Of a DNA stretch of 64,000 nucleotides, positions 8,205-17,019 are shown piece by piece. A program made the translations under genes and the position numbers. The notes under the pieces were generated by a model. The model was not told the origin of the DNA. It made no database searches and saw only the letters and a program-made list of their open reading frames with translations. Source of the stretch: Mumia sp050632745 (GTDB taxonomy: Bacteria > Actinomycetota > Actinomycetes > Propionibacteriales > Nocardioidaceae); contig NZ_JBODSD010000001.1 of assembly GCF_050632745.1 (NCBI RefSeq), positions 1,178,001 through 1,242,000 of the forward strand, written 5' to 3'. Every line of letters begins with the position of its first letter. Within the stretch, counting starts at the first letter, position 1.

Positions 8205-9293
8205 ATGAGCAACCGGTTCGATGCCGTGGAGTCGCTCGTGCGCGAGCACGCCGACCTCGAGACGCAGATGGCCGATCCCGCGGTCCACTCCGACCCGACC
8301 CGCGCGAAGCGGCTCGGCCAGCGCTACGCCGAGCTGACCGGCATCGTGCGCACCTACCGCGAGTGGCAGCAGACCGGGGACGACCTCGAGGCGGCGCGCG
8401 AGCTCGCCGACGAGGACCCCGGCTTCGCCGCGGAGGTCGAGGCCCTGACCACCCGCGAGCACGACCTCGCCGAGCGCCTCGAGCGCCTGCTCGTCCCGCG
8501 CGACCCGGCCGACTCCAAGGACGCGATCCTCGAGATCAAGGCCGGCGAGGGCGGCGAGGAGTCGGCGCTGTTCGCCGGCGACCTGCTCCGGATGTACCTG
8601 CGCTGGGCCGAGTCCCAGGGCTGGAAGACCGAGCTCATCGACGAGAACGCCTCGGACCTCGGCGGCTACAAGTCGGTGACGGTCGGCGTGAAGGCCAAGG
8701 GCACCCCGGACCCGGGCGACGCCCCGTACGCGAAGCTGAAGTTCGAGGGCGGCGTCCACCGCGTCCAGCGGGTGCCCGTGACCGAGTCGCAGGGCCGCGT
8801 CCACACCTCGGCGGCGGGCGTCCTGGTCCTCCCCGAGGCCGAGTCCGTCGACGTCGAGATCAACGACAACGACCTCCGCATCGACGTCTTCCGCTCGTCC
8901 GGGCCGGGCGGCCAGAGCGTCAACACGACCGACTCCGCCGTCCGGATCACCCACCTGCCCACGGGCATCGTGGCGAGCTGCCAGAACGAGAAGAGCCAGC
9001 TCCAGAACAAGGAGTCGGCGATGCGCATCCTCCGGTCACGGCTGCTGCAGGCCGCGCAGGACGCGGCCGACGCCGAGGCGTCGGACGCCCGGCGCTCGCA
9101 GGTGCGCACGGTCGACCGCTCGGAGCGGATCCGCACCTACAACTTCCCGGAGAACCGGATCTCGGACCACCGCGTCGGCTTCAAGGCCTACAACCTCGAC
9201 CAGGTGATGGACGGCGCCCTCGACGACGTCGTCGGCGCGTGCGTCGAGGCGGACCTCGCCGCCCGTCTCGCCGCGGTCGAGGGCTCGGCGTGA
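8205..9293 (+). CDS. prfA: Peptide chain release factor 1
   Basis: Releases finished peptides at UAA and UAG. The 362-residue protein starts at ATG 8205 after GGAAGGGGAGGAGG. The stop-codon-reading tripeptide PVT (in RVPVTESQG, near residue 191) marks RF1, and the catalytic GGQ (in SGPGGQSVNTTDSAV, near residue 237) is intact. The stop overlaps the prmC start by 4 bp, coupling the factor to the enzyme that methylates its GGQ glutamine. Confidence 0.97.
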   Translation: MSNRFDAVESLVREHADLETQMADPAVHSDPTRAKRLGQRYAELTGIVRTYREWQQTGDDLEAARELADEDPGFAAEVEALTTREHDLAERLERLLVPRDPADSKDAILEIKAGEGGEESALFAGDLLRMYLRWAESQGWKTELIDENASDLGGYKSVTVGVKAKGTPDPGDAPYAKLKFEGGVHRVQRVPVTESQGRVHTSAAGVLVLPEAESVDVEINDNDLRIDVFRSSGPGGQSVNTTDSAVRITHLPTGIVASCQNEKSQLQNKESAMRILRSRLLQAAQDAADAEASDARRSQVRTVDRSERIRTYNFPENRISDHRVGFKAYNLDQVMDGALDDVVGACVEADLAARLAAVEGSA

Positions 9294-10144
9294 CCGACGC
9301 CCGTACGGCGCTGGCCGAGGCCACGCGCCGGCTCGCCGAGGCGGGGGTGGCCTCCCCGCGCAACGACGCCGAGCTGCTGCTGGCCCACGTGCTCGGCACC
9401 GGCCGGACGGGTCTGCTGCTCGTGGCCGCGCTCGACGGCGCCCAGGCGGCGGCGTACGAGGATCTGGTCGTCCGCCGCGCGACGCGCGAGCCGCTCCAGC
9501 ACCTGACGGCCTCGGCGGCGTTCCGCTACCGCGACCTGGTCGTCGGCCCCGGCGTCTTCGTGCCCCGGCCGGAGACCGAGTCGCTGGTCGAGTGGGGGCT
9601 GTCGGTGATCGACGCGCTCGAGGTGCCGCACCCCGTCGTCGTCGACCTCGGCACGGGGTCGGGCGCGATCGCCGGGGCGGTCGCCTCGGAGCGGCCGCAC
9701 GCCCGGGTGCACGCGGTGGAGCTGAGCGAGGCGGCGTACGCGTACGCCGAGCGCAACCTGGCGGGCCTCGACGTCGACCTGCGGCACGGGGACCTCGCCG
9801 ACGCGTTCGGCGACCTCGACGGGTCCGTCGACCTGGTGCTCGCCAACCCGCCCTACATCCCGCTCGCGGCCTGGGAGTCCGTCGCGGTGGAGGCGAGGGA
9901 CCACGATCCCGCGCTCGCGCTGTGGTCGGGCGAGGACGGCCTCGACGCCATGCGCGACGTGGCCGCGACCTCCGCCCGGCTCCTGCGGTCCGGCGGCTGG
10001 GTCGGCGCAGAGCACGCCGACGTGCAGGGGGAGTCGGCGCCGGCGGTGTTCGTCGCCCACGGCGCGTTCGAGGAGGTGCGCGACCGTACGGACCTGGCCG
10101 GTCGGCCCCGCTACACGACCGCGAGGCGGGCGCAACGTCGGTAG
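9290..10144 (+). CDS. prmC: Release factor glutamine methyltransferase
   Basis: SAM-dependent methylation of the GGQ glutamine of release factors. GTG 9290 overlaps the prfA stop and gives 284 residues. The SAM motif VVDLGTGSGAIAGA is in the middle and the catalytic NPPY is at about residues 186-189 (LANPPYIP). The N-terminal helical domain (RRLAEAGVASPRNDAELLL) is typical of PrmC. Confidence 0.95.
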   Translation: MTDARTALAEATRRLAEAGVASPRNDAELLLAHVLGTGRTGLLLVAALDGAQAAAYEDLVVRRATREPLQHLTASAAFRYRDLVVGPGVFVPRPETESLVEWGLSVIDALEVPHPVVVDLGTGSGAIAGAVASERPHARVHAVELSEAAYAYAERNLAGLDVDLRHGDLADAFGDLDGSVDLVLANPPYIPLAAWESVAVEARDHDPALALWSGEDGLDAMRDVAATSARLLRSGGWVGAEHADVQGESAPAVFVAHGAFEEVRDRTDLAGRPRYTTARRAQRR

Positions 10145-10193
10145 AGCGGCGGGGGTCGCTCGGCGCCTGTGCGGGGACTGGCACCATGGCCCT

Positions 10194-10832
10194 GTGAGTG
10201 AACGGTTCTCCTGCCTCGACGACGACGAGCGTGAAGCCGGTCTCGAGGCCGCCTGGTCGGCTGTACGGGACAAGGCCCTCGTCGTGATGCCGACCGACAC
10301 CGTCTACGGCATCGCCGCGGACGCCTTCGAGGCCGACGCCGTCGCGGCGCTGCTGGCCGCGAAGGGCCGTGGCAGGCACATGCCGCCGCCGGTGCTGGTC
10401 GCCTCGACGACCACGCTCGACGCGCTGGCGTCGCGGATCGAGCCGTACGTCCACACGCTGACCGAGGCGTTCTGGCCCGGCCCCCTCACGGTCATCTGCC
10501 GCCAGCAGGAGTCGCTCGTGTGGGACCTGGGCGAGACGCGCGGGACGGTCGCCATCCGGATGCCCGACGACGAGAACGCCCTCGCGCTGCTGCGTCGTAC
10601 CGGCCCGCTGGCCGTCTCGAGCGCCAACCTGACCGGCCACCCCGCCGCCACCACGATCGAGCAGGCGGAGGACCAGCTCGGGAGCAGCGTCGCCGTCTAC
10701 CTCGACGGCGGTCCGGCGGGCAGCGGCGTCCCCTCGACGATCGTCGACTGCACCGGCGAGACCCCCCGGATCGTGCGCGTCGGCGCGGTCACGGCCGAGC
10801 AGATCGCCGAGCTCGGGGTCGAGGTCGGCTGA
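10194..10832 (+). CDS. tsaC: L-threonylcarbamoyladenylate synthase (YrdC/Sua5 family)
   Basis: Makes threonylcarbamoyl-AMP for the t6A37 modification of tRNAs reading ANN codons. The 212-residue single-domain protein contains PTDTVYGIAADAF, the KGRGRHMPPPVLV ATP-binding segment, and SSANLTGHPAATT. Start GTG 10194 lies six bases after CACCAT, a possible weak leaderless -10 box. This prmC-tsaC-wecA order is conserved in actinobacteria. Confidence 0.92.
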   Translation: MSERFSCLDDDEREAGLEAAWSAVRDKALVVMPTDTVYGIAADAFEADAVAALLAAKGRGRHMPPPVLVASTTTLDALASRIEPYVHTLTEAFWPGPLTVICRQQESLVWDLGETRGTVAIRMPDDENALALLRRTGPLAVSSANLTGHPAATTIEQAEDQLGSSVAVYLDGGPAGSGVPSTIVDCTGETPRIVRVGAVTAEQIAELGVEVG

Positions 10833-10835
10833 TCC

Positions 10836-11957
10836 GTGCGCGAGTACCTCGTCGTCTTCCTCGTCGCCGTCGCGGTGACCTACGTCCTCGCCGTGCTCGC
10901 GCGGGAAGGGGCGATGAAGGTCGGGGCGTACGCGCGGGTCCGTGACCGCGACGTGCACGCGATCCCCATCCCGTACTTCGGCGGCGTCGCGATGCTCTTC
11001 GGCCTGCTGTCGGCCTACCTGGTCGCGTCGCGGATGCCGTTCCTGTCGCGGTCGGAGGACGCCGTCCTCGCCGACGCGGGAGCGGTGATGGTGGGGGCCA
11101 TCGTCATCACGATCGTGGGTGTCATCGACGACGTGTACGAGCTGGACGCGCTGACGAAGTTCGCCGGGCAGGTCCTGGCGGCGGTGATCACCGTCTCGAT
11201 GGGCGTCCAGCTGGTGTACCTGCCGCTCCCGGGCAACACCTGGGCGATCGACCCGCTGCAGTCGATCCTCTTCTCGGTCCTCACCATCGTCACCTGCGTC
11301 AACGCGGTGAACTTCGTCGACGGGCTCGACGGGCTGGCCGCCGGCGTCGTCGGGATCGGCGCCGTCGCCTTCTTCATCTTCGCGTTCGTGCTGGTCGCCG
11401 AGAACCGGCAGACCAACGCCATCGCGTCGGCGATGCTGTGCGCGGCCCTCGCCGGCGCCTGCGCGGGGATCCTCCCGCACAACTTCAACCCGGCGCGGAT
11501 GTTCATCGGGGACGCGGGGGCGATGCTGATCGGCTTCGTCCTCGCGTGCTCGGCGATCTCGCTGTCGGGCCGGTTCTCCGCGGCGGAGGCGATCCAGGGT
11601 CTCGGTGGCGCGCAGGCATCGCTGTTCCCGGCCCTGCTGCCCCTGCTGCTGCCCTTCGCCGTGCTGCTGGTGCCGTTCGTCGACATGGTCCTGGCCGTCG
11701 TACGCCGTACGCGGGCCGGGCGCTCGCCGTTCTCCCCGGACAAGCTGCACCTGCACCACCGGCTGCTCGAGATCGGGCACAGCCACCGCCGCGCCGTCCT
11801 CGTGATGTACATGATCGCCGGGGTCGTCGCCTTCGGGGCGGTCGCGCTCGGGCTCATCGGAGGGTGGCGGGCCGTCGCCGGCGTGCTCGTGATGGTCGTC
11901 GTGACGGCGCTCGCGGTGTTCTGGCTGCCTCGGATCGGACGTCCGCACCAGGCGTGA
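10836..11957 (+). CDS. Undecaprenyl-phosphate GlcNAc-1-phosphate transferase (WecA/MraY family)
   Basis: Integral membrane enzyme that transfers GlcNAc-1-phosphate from UDP-GlcNAc to a polyprenyl phosphate, starting cell-wall linker or polysaccharide synthesis. The protein has 373 residues and about eleven hydrophobic helices. Family motifs are visible: DDVYELDALTKF, NAVNFVDGLDGLAAG, NPARMFIGDAGAML and the histidine-rich HLHHRLLEIGHSHRR. It begins 3 bp after tsaC. It corresponds by position and motifs to mycobacterial Rfe/WecA. Confidence 0.92.
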   Translation: MREYLVVFLVAVAVTYVLAVLAREGAMKVGAYARVRDRDVHAIPIPYFGGVAMLFGLLSAYLVASRMPFLSRSEDAVLADAGAVMVGAIVITIVGVIDDVYELDALTKFAGQVLAAVITVSMGVQLVYLPLPGNTWAIDPLQSILFSVLTIVTCVNAVNFVDGLDGLAAGVVGIGAVAFFIFAFVLVAENRQTNAIASAMLCAALAGACAGILPHNFNPARMFIGDAGAMLIGFVLACSAISLSGRFSAAEAIQGLGGAQASLFPALLPLLLPFAVLLVPFVDMVLAVVRRTRAGRSPFSPDKLHLHHRLLEIGHSHRRAVLVMYMIAGVVAFGAVALGLIGGWRAVAGVLVMVVVTALAVFWLPRIGRPHQA

Positions 11958-11979
11958 GATCCTGACGGAGGCCCCGGGT

Positions 11980-12009
11980 TTGGGGCGTACAAAGACCTTG
12001 TGCTAGTTT
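11980..12009 (+). promoter_or_regulatory. Putative promoter of the ATP synthase operon
   Basis: TTGGGG (11980-11985), an 18-bp spacer and TAGTTT (12004-12009) form the most AT-rich and canonical promoter of this region, about 40 bp before the first gene of the atp operon. Confidence 0.55.
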
Positions 12010-12048
12010 TCACAAACACCCACTGAGCACGTTTGGACGGCCGCCCCC

Positions 12049-12501
12049 ATGACGACCACCCAGCGATCCGATCGCCACACCGCACGCGTGACGCGCGTGC
12101 TCGGTGGCGTCGCGCTCGCTTCCGGGGTCGCATGCGTCGCGGTGGCCGCCGTCGTGGCGGGCGGGCCCGGTGCGCTCGGCGCGCTGATCGGCGCCGTCGT
12201 CGTCCTCGCGTTCTTCGGGGCCACGTTCGCGGTCCTGCGCCCGTTGACCCGCCCCGCGACCGGCGGCACGATGCTCGCCGCGCTGATGCTCTACGGCACC
12301 AAGATCCTTCTCCTCGTGGCTGCCGCGGTCGCGCTCTCGCGGTCCGGCCTGCTGGGCGACCCGATCGACGCGCAGGCCCTCGGCGTGACCGTGATCGTCT
12401 GCACGCTGGTGGTCACCGGCCTCGAGGTCGTCGCCGCCACGTCGAGCCGCACCCCGGTGTACGACCTAGGGACTGCGCCCGACCTGGGGGAGGAGCGATG
12501 A
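12049..12501 (+). CDS. ATP synthase I-like membrane protein
   Basis: 150 residues with four predicted membrane helices (ALASGVACVAVAAVVAG, LIGAVVVLAFFGATFAVL, MLAALMLYGTKILLLVAAAV, VTVIVCTLVVTGLEV). The position, directly before the F0 genes, and the helix pattern match the AtpI-like gene (Rv1303 in M. tuberculosis), thought to help c-ring assembly or Mg2+ supply. The start is ATG 12049. The assignment rests on context and topology more than on residues. Confidence 0.7.
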   Translation: MTTTQRSDRHTARVTRVLGGVALASGVACVAVAAVVAGGPGALGALIGAVVVLAFFGATFAVLRPLTRPATGGTMLAALMLYGTKILLLVAAAVALSRSGLLGDPIDAQALGVTVIVCTLVVTGLEVVAATSSRTPVYDLGTAPDLGEER

Positions 12502-12528
12502 TGCCGACGTGCTACCTTTCGGGAGGCA

Positions 12529-12732
12529 ATGAGCGACTCTCCACCACCTCCCTCCTCGCACGACCCTTGGGTCGCTGTCGGGCGGATCGGCGGTGGGGTC
12601 CTGGTCTACGGAGCCCTCGGCTACCTGCTGGACCTGTGGTGGGGGACCTCGTTCATGGTGGTGATCGGCATCGTCCTCGGGGCGGGGCTCGGGATCTACA
12701 CCGTGTTCGCAGCGCTCCAGGGCAAGTCCTGA
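12529..12732 (+). CDS. AtpZ/AtpI-family small protein
   Basis: 67 residues: a proline-rich cytosolic start (SDSPPPPSSHDPW), then GGGVLVYGALGYLLDLWWG and a second hydrophobic helix ending GAGLGIYTVFAALQGKS. The GYxLD...WG pattern between two helices is that of the ATPase gene-1 (AtpZ) family encoded at the head of many atp operons. GGGAGG precedes ATG 12529. Here it follows the AtpI-like gene. Confidence 0.75.
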   Translation: MSDSPPPPSSHDPWVAVGRIGGGVLVYGALGYLLDLWWGTSFMVVIGIVLGAGLGIYTVFAALQGKS

Positions 12733-12820
12733 CCTCCGGGTCGCTCTCCGCCGCGCTACCCGACGTACCCGTTACGCCCGTGGACACACGGTGCGCCCGC
12801 GCCCAAGATGAGGTGATCGA

Positions 12821-13603
12821 GTGACCACCCCAGGACGGACCGTCCTCGCCGAGTTCCACCCGCCCGGTCCTGCAGACTTCGACCTTCCGGCGATCGTCGG
12901 CGACGTCACGAAGCCGATGGTTCTGTACGTCCTGTCGGCCGTGCTCATCTTCGGTGTGTTCTACGCGGCCTCGCGCCGCGCCGCCGTGGTCCCGGGCAAG
13001 CTGCAGTTCGCCGGCGAGTACGCCTACAACTTCGTGCGCAACAGCATCGCGCGCGACTCGATCGGGTCGCACGACTTCATGAAGTTCGTGCCGTACCTGA
13101 CGGCGCTGTTCTTCCTGATCCTGGTCAACAACTACTACGGCCTCATCCCGTTGCTGCAGTTCCCGACGTTCTCGCACTCGGGCTACGCGTACGGTCTGGC
13201 CGCCCTGACCTGGATCCTCTACAACGGCGTCGGCATCGCCAAGCACGGGTTCGGCGGCTACTTCAAGCTGCAGTCGGTCCCCGGCGGCGTCTCCGGCCCG
13301 ATCCTGCTGCTGATCGTGCCGCTGGAGTTCATGTCGAACATCCTGGTCCGCCCGGTCACGCTGGCACTGCGACTCTTCGCCAACATGTTCGCCGGCCACC
13401 TGCTGCTCATCCTGTTCACCCTGGGCGGCAGCTACCTGGTCTTCGACTCCGGCAACATCTTGTACGCCCCGGTGGGCGTCATCGCCTGGCTCCTGGCCAT
13501 CGCGGTGAGCTTCCTCGAGGCGCTGGTGATGTTCCTGCAGGCCTACGTCTTCACCCTGCTGACGGCTCAGTACATCGGCGGCGCGCTCGCCGACGAGCAC
13601 TGA
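12821..13603 (+). CDS. atpB: ATP synthase F0 subunit a
   Basis: Proton half-channel of the ATP synthase. The 260-residue protein starts at GTG 12821 after AGGTGATC and carries the conserved helix with the essential arginine (TLALRLFANMFAGHLL) and the C-terminal LEALVMFLQAYVFTLLTAQYIGG (residues in two runs). First of the eight structural genes. Confidence 0.96.
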   Translation: MTTPGRTVLAEFHPPGPADFDLPAIVGDVTKPMVLYVLSAVLIFGVFYAASRRAAVVPGKLQFAGEYAYNFVRNSIARDSIGSHDFMKFVPYLTALFFLILVNNYYGLIPLLQFPTFSHSGYAYGLAALTWILYNGVGIAKHGFGGYFKLQSVPGGVSGPILLLIVPLEFMSNILVRPVTLALRLFANMFAGHLLLILFTLGGSYLVFDSGNILYAPVGVIAWLLAIAVSFLEALVMFLQAYVFTLLTAQYIGGALADEH

Positions 13604-13704
13604 CCGGCGCGGACCCTGACCGACAACTTCATATCGAACCCGTAGCGAACCCCCGAAGGTTCACCACAGCGACGCAACTCAGCGTCACGACGAAAGGAAC
13701 AGCC

Positions 13705-13908
13705 GTGGAAGGCTCCCTCAACATGATCGGTTACGGCCTCGCCGCAATCGGTCCCGGTGTCGGCATCGGTCTGATCTTCGCCGCGTACATCAACGGTGTC
13801 GCCCGTCAGCCCGAGGCTCAGTCGCGCCTGCAGACGATCGCGATCCTCGGATTCGCGCTCGCCGAGGCCCTGGCGATCATCGGCATCGCGCTCGCGTTCG
13901 TCCTCTGA
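13705..13908 (+). CDS. atpE: ATP synthase F0 subunit c
   Basis: Rotor-ring subunit with 67 residues in two helices. The proton-carrying carboxylate is Glu54 (GFALAEALAIIG), and the polar loop R34-Q35-P36-E37 contacts the central stalk. No Na+-type residue set is evident, so proton coupling is expected. GTG 13705 follows GAAAGGAAC. Confidence 0.96.
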   Translation: MEGSLNMIGYGLAAIGPGVGIGLIFAAYINGVARQPEAQSRLQTIAILGFALAEALAIIGIALAFVL

Positions 13909-13957
13909 CGAACGCCGACGCGTTCCACCGACCATCCTTCGATGACGAGGTCAGCCC

Positions 13958-14500
13958 ATGAGTAGCACCATCCTGGCGGCAGAGGAGCTCAACCCGCTCG
14001 TCCCGCACGTCGACGAGATCGTTCTCGGCGTCGTCGTCTTCCTCATCCTGGTCTTCCTGATCAGGAAGTTCGTCGTGCCCAACTTCGAGAAGGCGTACGC
14101 GGAGCGTACGGCGGCCATCGAGGGCGGCATGAAGGAGGCCGCGCAGGCGCAGGAGGAGGCCAAGGCAGCGCTGGAGCAGTACAACGCCCAGCTCGCCGAG
14201 GCACGCCACGAGGCCGCGCGCATCCGTGAGGAGGCGCGCGAGCAGGGCGCCCAGATCATCGCCGAGATGCGGACCCAGGCGCAGGACGAGGCCCAGCGCA
14301 TCGTCACTGCGGCACACCAGCAGATCGAGGCCGAGCGCACGCAGGCGGTGCAGTCCCTGCGCCGCGAGGTGGGCCAGCTCTCGACCGAGCTGGCGTCGCG
14401 GATCGTCGGTGAGTCGCTCGAGGACGAGGCGCGCCAGCGTCGTACGGTCGAGCGCTTCGTCGCCGACCTCGATGGCTCGTCGAACGGATCGGCGAACTGA
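13958..14500 (+). CDS. atpF: ATP synthase F0 subunit b
   Basis: Peripheral-stalk subunit of 180 residues: an N-terminal membrane helix (IVLGVVVFLILVFLI) followed by a long charged coiled coil (EEAKAALEQYNAQLAEARHE). Its stop overlaps the atpH start by one base (TGATG). Confidence 0.95.
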   Translation: MSSTILAAEELNPLVPHVDEIVLGVVVFLILVFLIRKFVVPNFEKAYAERTAAIEGGMKEAAQAQEEAKAALEQYNAQLAEARHEAARIREEAREQGAQIIAEMRTQAQDEAQRIVTAAHQQIEAERTQAVQSLRREVGQLSTELASRIVGESLEDEARQRRTVERFVADLDGSSNGSAN

Positions 14501-15309
14501 TGCGCGGCGTCTCGGCCACCTCCCTCGCCCAGGTCCTCGAGACCGTGGGCGGGTCGACCGCGGACGGCTCGCAGGGCGTCACGGTCGGCACCGAGGTGTT
14601 CGCCGTCGTGGCAGCGCTCGACGCCAACCCGGTCCTGCGCCGGGTGCTCTCCGACCCCGCCACGGAGTCGGACGCCAAGGCCGGTCTGGTCCGGACGCTG
14701 TTCGGCGACAAGATCGGTGCGGAGGCGCTCGACGTGGTCACCGCCGCCGCCCGCGGACGCTGGAGCGCCGCCCGCGACCTCGCGGACGCGCTCGAGCAGG
14801 CAGGTGTCCAGGCGGTGCTGAGCGCCGCCGAGCGGGACAGCTCGCTCGACAAGGTCGCGGACACCCTGTTCGCGTTCTCCCGTGTCGTCATCGAGGACAC
14901 CGAGCTGCGGCAGACGCTCAACGACCGGTCGGCGTCGGCCGAAGGCCGTCAGGCGCTGGTCACCCGGCTCCTCGGCGGACAGGTCGACGAGGCGTCGCTG
15001 GCCCTGGCCCGCCAGGCCGTCGCGACCCGCGAGCACGGCTACGAGGCGTCGCTGGTCGCCTTCGCCCAGGACGCCATCGCCCGCGAGGGCCGGCTCCAGG
15101 CGCGGGTCACCTCGGCGTACGACCTGGACGCCGACGAGAAGCAGCGTTTGGCCGGAGCCTTGGCCCGCAAGTACGGTCGAGAGGTGCACGTGGACGTCAC
15201 CGTCGACCCGGCCGTGATCGGCGGGCTGTCCGTCGAGATCGCCGGTGAACGGATCGACTCCACGATCCAGACCCGGCTCGCGGACGCGCGACGGGCGCTC
15301 GTCGGCTGA
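14500..15309 (+). CDS. atpH: ATP synthase F1 subunit delta
   Basis: Connects the peripheral stalk to F1. It has 269 residues, the long form seen in many actinobacteria (about 180 in E. coli), with the conserved C-terminal VTSAYDLDADEKQRLAGAL and DPAVIGGLSVEI segments. Starts at ATG 14500 overlapping atpF. Confidence 0.94.
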   Translation: MRGVSATSLAQVLETVGGSTADGSQGVTVGTEVFAVVAALDANPVLRRVLSDPATESDAKAGLVRTLFGDKIGAEALDVVTAAARGRWSAARDLADALEQAGVQAVLSAAERDSSLDKVADTLFAFSRVVIEDTELRQTLNDRSASAEGRQALVTRLLGGQVDEASLALARQAVATREHGYEASLVAFAQDAIAREGRLQARVTSAYDLDADEKQRLAGALARKYGREVHVDVTVDPAVIGGLSVEIAGERIDSTIQTRLADARRALVG

Positions 15310-15375
15310 CGATGGCCCTCACAACCCCCTCCCGAAGACTTCCCCAGCACGATCGAGAAGAAGGCAGGCACTGAC

Positions 15376-17013
15376 ATGGCGGAGCTCACGATCCGTCCCG
15401 ACGAGATTCGCGACGCGCTCCAGCAGTTCGTCAGCGACTACAAGCCGCAGGCGACGACCGAGGAGATCGGCACCGTCGCGGAGGCGATGGACGGAATCGC
15501 CCGTGTCGAGGGCCTGCCGTCCACCATGGCCAACGAGCTGCTCGAGTTCGAGGACGGCACGCTCGGCCTCGCCCTGAACCTCGACGTGCGCGAGATCGGC
15601 GTGGTCATCCTCGGCGACTTCGCCGGCATCGAGGAGGGCCAGCCCGTCAAGCGGACCGGCCAGGTCCTCTCGGTCCCGGTCGGCGACGGCTACCTCGGCC
15701 GCGTCGTGGACCCGCTCGGCAACCCGATCGACGGCCTCGGCGACGTGGAGACCACCGAGCGCCGTGCGCTCGAGCTCCAGGCGCCGACCGTGGTCCAGCG
15801 CAAGAGCGTCCACGAGCCGCTGATGACCGGCATCAAGGCCATCGACTCGATGACCCCGATCGGCCGCGGTCAGCGTCAGCTGATCATCGGCGACCGCCAG
15901 ACCGGCAAGACGGCCATCGCGATCGACACGATCATCAACCAGAAGCAGTTCTGGGAGACGGGCGACCCGAGCCAGCAGGTCCGCTGCATCTACGTCGCCA
16001 TCGGCCAGAAGGGCTCGACGATCGCCTCTGTGCGCTCGGCCCTCGAGGAGGCCGGTGCCCTGGAGTACACGTCGATCGTCGCGGCTCCCGCGTCCGACTC
16101 GGCCGGCTTCAAGTACCTCGCTCCCTACACCGGCTCGGCCATCGGCCAGCAGTGGATGTACGAGGGCAAGCACGTCCTCATCATCTTCGACGACCTGAGC
16201 AAGCAGGCCGAGGCCTACCGCGCCGTGTCGCTGCTGCTGCGTCGCCCGCCGGGCCGCGAGGCGTACCCGGGTGACGTCTTCTACCTCCACAGCCGGCTGC
16301 TCGAGCGCTGCGCGAAGCTCTCCGACGAGCTGGGTGCGGGGTCGATGACCGGTCTGCCGATCGTCGAGACGAAGGCCAACGACGTGTCGGCCTACATCCC
16401 GACCAACGTCATCTCGATCACCGACGGCCAGATCTTCCTGCAGTCGGACCTGTTCAACTCGAACCAGCGTCCCGCCGTCGACGTCGGCATCTCGGTGTCG
16501 CGCGTCGGCAGCGCGGCGATGCTGAAGTCGATGAAGGCCGTCACCGGCTCGATCAAGGTCGAGCTCGCGCAGTACCGCGCGATGGAGGCCTTCGCGATGT
16601 TCGCCTCCGACCTCGACGCCGCGTCCAAGCAGCAGCTCGCCCGTGGTGAGCGGCTGATGGCGCTGTTCAAGCAGGGCCAGTACGAGCCGTTCCCGGTCGA
16701 GGAGCAGGTCGTCTCGCTCTGGGCGGGCACCACCGGCAAGCTGGACCCGGTCCCGGTCGACGACGTGCAGCGCTTCGAGGCCGAGTTCCTCGACTTCCTG
16801 CGCCGCGGCGACTCGGGCGTCCTCGCGACGATCCGTGAGTCGGGCAAGTTCGACGACGACACCGCTTCCTCGCTCGAGTCGGCGTACGACGCGTTCGCCG
16901 ACCAGTTCGAGACCAGCGACGGCGGGTCGATCAAGCCGGGCAAGGAAGAGCACGAGGCTCTCGCGGACGAGGACGTCGCGCAGGAGCAGATCGTCGCGCA
17001 GAAGCGAGGCTGA
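15376..17013 (+). CDS. atpA: ATP synthase F1 subunit alpha
   Basis: Regulatory nucleotide-binding subunit of F1, 545 residues. Walker A GDRQTGKT is near residues 172-179. The alpha-specific VGDGYLGRVVDPLGNPIDG and ERCAKLSDELGAGSMTGLP segments are present. The acidic C-terminal extension (KPGKEEHEALADEDVAQE) is characteristic of actinobacterial alpha subunits. Confidence 0.97.
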   Translation: MAELTIRPDEIRDALQQFVSDYKPQATTEEIGTVAEAMDGIARVEGLPSTMANELLEFEDGTLGLALNLDVREIGVVILGDFAGIEEGQPVKRTGQVLSVPVGDGYLGRVVDPLGNPIDGLGDVETTERRALELQAPTVVQRKSVHEPLMTGIKAIDSMTPIGRGQRQLIIGDRQTGKTAIAIDTIINQKQFWETGDPSQQVRCIYVAIGQKGSTIASVRSALEEAGALEYTSIVAAPASDSAGFKYLAPYTGSAIGQQWMYEGKHVLIIFDDLSKQAEAYRAVSLLLRRPPGREAYPGDVFYLHSRLLERCAKLSDELGAGSMTGLPIVETKANDVSAYIPTNVISITDGQIFLQSDLFNSNQRPAVDVGISVSRVGSAAMLKSMKAVTGSIKVELAQYRAMEAFAMFASDLDAASKQQLARGERLMALFKQGQYEPFPVEEQVVSLWAGTTGKLDPVPVDDVQRFEAEFLDFLRRGDSGVLATIRESGKFDDDTASSLESAYDAFADQFETSDGGSIKPGKEEHEALADEDVAQEQIVAQKRG

Positions 17014-17019
17014 CCTCTC

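Noticed and set aside
9036..11948. A 970-codon minus-strand open frame opposite prmC, tsaC and the WecA-type gene
   Set aside because: Highly charged Arg/Asp/Gly/His composition with no motifs, antisense to conserved genes: a GC-bias shadow.
12733..12820. A further gene between the AtpZ-like gene and atpB
   Set aside because: Only 88 bp; no start with ribosome site and no plausible frame.
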